From: Paracoccaceae bacterium
GTDB lineage: Bacteria; Pseudomonadota; Alphaproteobacteria; Rhodobacterales; Rhodobacteraceae
DNA: 5,822 bases
Direction of reading: 5' to 3'
NCBI GenBank assembly: GCA_003565055.1
Contig: PXDM01000139.1
Coordinates: 1 to 5,822 of the forward strand
Positions 5,785 to 5,822 of the stretch are shown here, piece by piece (the stretch's first letter is position 1; each line of letters opens with the position of its first letter). Position numbers and translations under genes: made by a program. The notes beneath the pieces are model-generated. The model saw nothing but the letters and a program-made list of their open reading frames with translations. It was not told the DNA's origin and searched no databases.

Positions 5785-5809
5785 GCGCGCGAGAGCGCGG
5801 CCGCGGCGC
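5785..5809 (+). other. GC-rich tail after the Sel1-repeat gene with a small hairpin
   Basis: CGCGC (5786-5790), the tetraloop GAGA and GCGCG (5795-5799) form a 5-bp hairpin directly after the stop codon. A 10-base palindrome (5796-5805) overlaps it. No T-run follows, so a terminator role is uncertain. Confidence 0.3.
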
Positions 5810-5822
5810 GGGGGGGGGGGGG
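5810..5822. other. Terminal run of 13 G, probable contig-end artefact
   Basis: The window stops in an uninterrupted G homopolymer right after the last gene. Runs like this often arise at assembly ends or from two-colour sequencing chemistry. It should not be read as biology without raw-read support. Confidence 0.6.

Noticed and set aside
5786..5799. Hairpin after the Sel1-repeat gene as a rho-independent terminator
   Set aside because: The stem is only 5 bp and is followed by G and C rather than T; kept only as a low-confidence structure.
5797..5804. gcggccgc, a NotI site, as a sign of vector sequence
   Set aside because: An 8-base GC palindrome is expected often in DNA of this composition, and no vector-like sequence flanks it.

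Overview
This 5.8-kb, GC-rich window looks like part of an alphaproteobacterial chromosome, most likely Rhodobacterales (Rhodobacteraceae/Roseobacteraceae). The reasons are the Arg-rich TolR N-terminus, the proline-rich TolA, the TolA C-terminal CWNVG motif, and a conserved 207-residue protein of a kind I recall from that group. The assignment rests on recalled family sequences, not on a search.

Layout. Positions 1-4792 are read on the minus strand as one co-directional block. In transcription order it contains: a conserved 207-aa protein of unknown function; a 484-aa two-pass membrane protein with an N-terminal beta-solenoid-like repeat region; ybgC (hotdog acyl-CoA thioesterase); tolQ; tolR; and tolA. 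TolA runs off the left edge of the window. The first three genes are joined by two 4-base ATGA stop/start overlaps. A 99-base gap with a candidate promoter separates ybgC from tolQ. tolQ and tolR are 2 bases apart, and tolR and tolA 27 bases apart. tolB and pal would be expected beyond position 1. Positions 4793-4920 are a divergent intergenic region with candidate promoters for both directions. Positions 4921-5784 on the plus strand encode a secreted Sel1-repeat protein. The window ends in a GC-rich tail and a run of 13 G, which looks like a contig end.

How the genes work together. TolQ and TolR form the inner-membrane, proton-motive-force-driven motor. TolA spans the periplasm and would contact TolB and Pal at the outer membrane, supporting outer-membrane constriction at division. 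YbgC is the usual tol-cluster thioesterase. The two uncharacterised genes translated with ybgC are the least explained part of the window. The most notable detail there is a G7 tract in slippery-heptamer phase at the end of the 207-aa gene: a -1 slip would fuse it in frame to the 484-aa membrane protein.

No RNA genes, insertion sequences or CRISPR arrays were seen.
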